Origin: Scatomorpha gallistercoris | Lineage (GTDB): Bacteria; Bacillota; Clostridia; Oscillospirales; Oscillospiraceae | Direction of reading: 5' to 3' | Assembly (NCBI GenBank): GCA_018713005.1 | Contig: DVFX01000027.1 | Location: 1 to 30,937 of the forward strand | Length of the DNA stretch: 30,937 bases | Notes under the pieces: generated by a model | Database searches by the model: none | Told to the model about the DNA's origin: nothing | The model's input: only the letters and a program-made list of their open reading frames with translations | Shown: in pieces, positions 29,067 through 30,937 of the stretch | How positions within the stretch are numbered: position 1 is the stretch's first letter | How the letters are laid out: each line of letters opens with the position of its first letter | Made by a program: the position numbers and the translations under genes

Positions 29067-30937
29067 ATGTTCAAGATAGCGGAAAAATTTCCTCTAAACG
29101 CTTCAAAGACCATTTTTCGTGTCAGTATAGAGGCCCCCTTGATAGCAAAAAGCGCCAAACCCGGCCAGTTTGCAATATTCAGGCTCGACGAATACGGCGA
29201 GCGTTTCCCGCTCACCATCGCGGACTACGACCCCGAAGTCGGCACCGTCAGCTTCAACTTCCAGCCCGCCGGCAAGAGCACGCAGATGTTCTCGCTCATG
29301 GAGCCCGGCGACTACATTGCGGATATCGTCGGACCTCTGGGCCGTCCCGCCGAAATTGACCCGAATGCCAAGCGCGTCTGCGTGGTCGGCGGCGGCACCG
29401 GCTGCGCCATCAACTACCCGGTCGCCAAGGAGCTCAAGCGCCTGGGCATCGGCGTCGACATGATATGCGGCTTCCGCAGCAAGGACATCGTCATCATGGA
29501 GGACGAGTTCCGCGCCGCCTGCGACAACCTGTACATAACCACCGACGACGGTACCTACGGAGAGGCCGGCTTCGTCACCAACAAGCTCAAGGAGCTCATT
29601 GAGAGCGGCGTCCAGTACGACAGCGTCCTTACCTGCGGTCCCATCGTAATGATGAAGAACGTGGCAGAGGTCACCCGCCCCTACGGCATAAAGACCAACG
29701 CCAGCCTGAACCCCATAATGATAGACGGCACGGGCATGTGCGGCGGCTGCCGCCTGAGCGTCGCCGGCGAGCGCAAGTTTGCCTGCGTCGACGGCCCCGA
29801 GTTTGACGCGCACCTGGTGGACTGGGACAGCCTGCTGGAGCGCAACACCTTCTACACCGCCGAGGAGGCCGAGGAGAACGAGCACGTCTGCCGCATCACC
29901 GGCGGCGTCCGCCGCGGCGAGTACAAGCCCGGCGTCATTGAGGGCGTGGAGGAAAATCCCGTCAAGCGCATGACCAAGCACCCGATGCCCGAGCAGGACC
30001 CCGTCATCCGCGCCAAGAACTTCAACGAGGTCGCGCTGGGCTACACCGCCCAGATAGCCCGCGACGAGGCCCAGCGCTGCCTGACCTGCAAGAACCCGCA
30101 GTGCGTGCAGGGCTGCCCGGTCAACGTCCGCATCCCCGAGTTCATCAGCCACGTCAAGGTGGGCGAATACGAAGAGGCCTACAACGTCATCGCCAGCACG
30201 AACAGCCTCGCCGCCGTCTGCGGCCGCGTCTGTCCGCAGGAGAAGCAGTGCGAGAGCAAGTGCGTCCGCGGCGTGAAGGGCGAGCCCGTGGCCATCGGCC
30301 GCCTGGAGCGCTACGTCGCCGACTTCCACCTTGAGCACGGCGACACCCACGGCGCGGAGATGCCCCGCAAGGTTGAGAGCAACGGCCACAAGGTGGCGGT
30401 CATCGGCTCCGGCCCCAGCGGCCTGACCTGCGCGGGTGACCTCGCCAAGAAGGGCTACGAGGTCACGGTGTTCGAGGCGCTGCACAAGTGCGGCGGCGTG
30501 CTGGCCTACGGCATCCCCGAGTTCCGTCTGCCGAAGAGCATTGTCGACCGCGAGGTCAAGAATCTCGAGGCCTACGGCGTCAAGTTCGTCACCGACTGCA
30601 TCATCGGCCGCACCATGCCTCTCGACCAGCTGTTCACCGACGGCTTTGAGGCCGTGTTCATCGGCTCCGGCGCGGGCCTGCCCCAGTTCCTGAACATCCC
30701 GGGCGAGAACCTGCTCGGCGTCTACTCCGCCAACGAGTACCTCACCCGTATAAACCTCATGAAGGCCTACCGCGACGACTACGACACGCCGATAAAGTCC
30801 AACGCGAAGCGCATCGCCGTCGTCGGCGCCGGCAACGTGGCCATGGACGCCGCCCGCTGCGCCAAGCGCATGGGCGCCGACGAGGTGTTCATCGTCTACC
30901 GCCGCGGCCGCAACGAGCTGCCCGCCCGCGCCGAGGA
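29067..30937 (+). CDS. nfnAB: Fused NADH-dependent reduced ferredoxin:NADP+ oxidoreductase (NfnA-NfnB), 3' end missing
   Basis: 623 codons are visible and the frame runs off the window. Residues 1-~280 are the NfnA/PyrK-like flavoprotein (FAD barrel, VCVVGGGTGCAINYPVAKEL for NAD) with 2Fe-2S cysteines Cys225, Cys228 and Cys240. From ~305 comes the NfnB/glutamate-synthase-small-subunit part: 4Fe-4S cysteines RCLTCKNPQCVQGCP (Cys338-Cys350) and VCGRVCPQEKQCESKC, the FAD Rossmann VAVIGSGPSGLTCA (~443) and the NADPH Rossmann IAVVGAGNVAMDAAR (~584). NfnAB bifurcates electrons from NADPH to ferredoxin and NAD, or the reverse. NfnA and NfnB are separate chains in C. kluyveri and Thermotoga; here they are one. 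ATG 29067 (AAAGG 9 bases upstream) is preferred to ATG 29061. Confidence 0.93.
   Translation, partial: MFKIAEKFPLNASKTIFRVSIEAPLIAKSAKPGQFAIFRLDEYGERFPLTIADYDPEVGTVSFNFQPAGKSTQMFSLMEPGDYIADIVGPLGRPAEIDPNAKRVCVVGGGTGCAINYPVAKELKRLGIGVDMICGFRSKDIVIMEDEFRAACDNLYITTDDGTYGEAGFVTNKLKELIESGVQYDSVLTCGPIVMMKNVAEVTRPYGIKTNASLNPIMIDGTGMCGGCRLSVAGERKFACVDGPEFDAHLVDWDSLLERNTFYTAEEAEENEHVCRITGGVRRGEYKPGVIEGVEENPVKRMTKHPMPEQDPVIRAKNFNEVALGYTAQIARDEAQRCLTCKNPQCVQGCPVNVRIPEFISHVKVGEYEEAYNVIASTNSLAAVCGRVCPQEKQCESKCVRGVKGEPVAIGRLERYVADFHLEHGDTHGAEMPRKVESNGHKVAVIGSGPSGLTCAGDLAKKGYEVTVFEALHKCGGVLAYGIPEFRLPKSIVDREVKNLEAYGVKFVTDCIIGRTMPLDQLFTDGFEAVFIGSGAGLPQFLNIPGENLLGVYSANEYLTRINLMKAYRDDYDTPIKSNAKRIAVVGAGNVAMDAARCAKRMGADEVFIVYRRGRNELPARAE

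Noticed and set aside
29103..30485. Minus-strand open frame of 460 codons
   Set aside because: Shadow of nfnAB. The translation is a repetitive Ala/Val/Leu/Gly/Asp mixture with no recognisable fold, while the plus frame carries complete Nfn motifs.

Overview
The window is about 31 kb of GC-rich DNA from an anaerobic Firmicute. It most resembles an uncultured gut Clostridia/Oscillospirales-type genome. That reading rests on consensus -35/-10 promoters with 17-bp spacers, strong AGGAGG ribosome sites, the GlgC/GlgD pair, a fused NfnAB ferredoxin:NADP transhydrogenase, a BMP-family nucleoside lipoprotein, a DUF3737 protein and an ECF-sigma/serpin pair. Isoleucine ATA codons are unusually common for such GC-rich DNA. 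Species-level assignment is not possible from the sequence alone.

Layout. 1-684 is the 3' end of an unrecognised secreted or cell-surface protein. 1010-3359 holds a LysR-type regulator that diverges from a DUF3737 beta-helix protein and a small MerR-like protein. The shared control region has a textbook LysR operator lying over the regulator's own -35 box. 3582-8300 is a six-gene redox operon behind a strong promoter: a flavodoxin/cyclophilin-like lipoprotein, a second flavodoxin lipoprotein, a DUF4405 four-helix cytochrome-b-like membrane protein, a flavin reductase, an aldo/keto reductase and a two-domain carboxymuconolactone-decarboxylase-like protein. 8634-12969, on the opposite strand, is a catabolic-looking operon: an Old-Yellow-Enzyme/4Fe-4S/FAD oxidoreductase, an MFS transporter and an unrecognised cysteine-rich protein. 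A TetR-type regulator (13194-13784) diverges from it.

14018-16025 encodes an ECF sigma factor overlapping a membrane-anchored serpin whose N-terminus looks like an anti-sigma domain. 16104-16557 is an internally deleted IS30-type element. 16623-18854 (minus) holds a nucleoside-binding BMP lipoprotein and purine-nucleoside phosphorylase. 18924-19225 is a small two-promoter locus: a 26-codon ORF with a sequestered Shine-Dalgarno on the minus strand faces a perfect consensus promoter firing antisense to it, so it is a candidate type I toxin-antitoxin-like locus. 19308-20511 encodes uridine kinase and thymidine kinase, overlapping. 20754-25705 (minus) is glycogen metabolism (glgC-glgD-glgP). 25818-27375 (minus) is prs-pth. 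27838-28836 is pta, and a fused nfnAB runs off the right end.

The housekeeping half links nucleoside salvage (BMP, DeoD, Udk, Tdk, Prs), carbon storage (Glg) and fermentative energy metabolism (Pta, Nfn). The left half is accessory: flavin-based redox chemistry at the envelope, an unidentified reductive pathway with its own transporter, and a sigma-controlled protease inhibitor. The most promising items for new biology are the ECF-serpin pair, the small-ORF/antisense locus and the OYE-MFS-Cys-rich operon.
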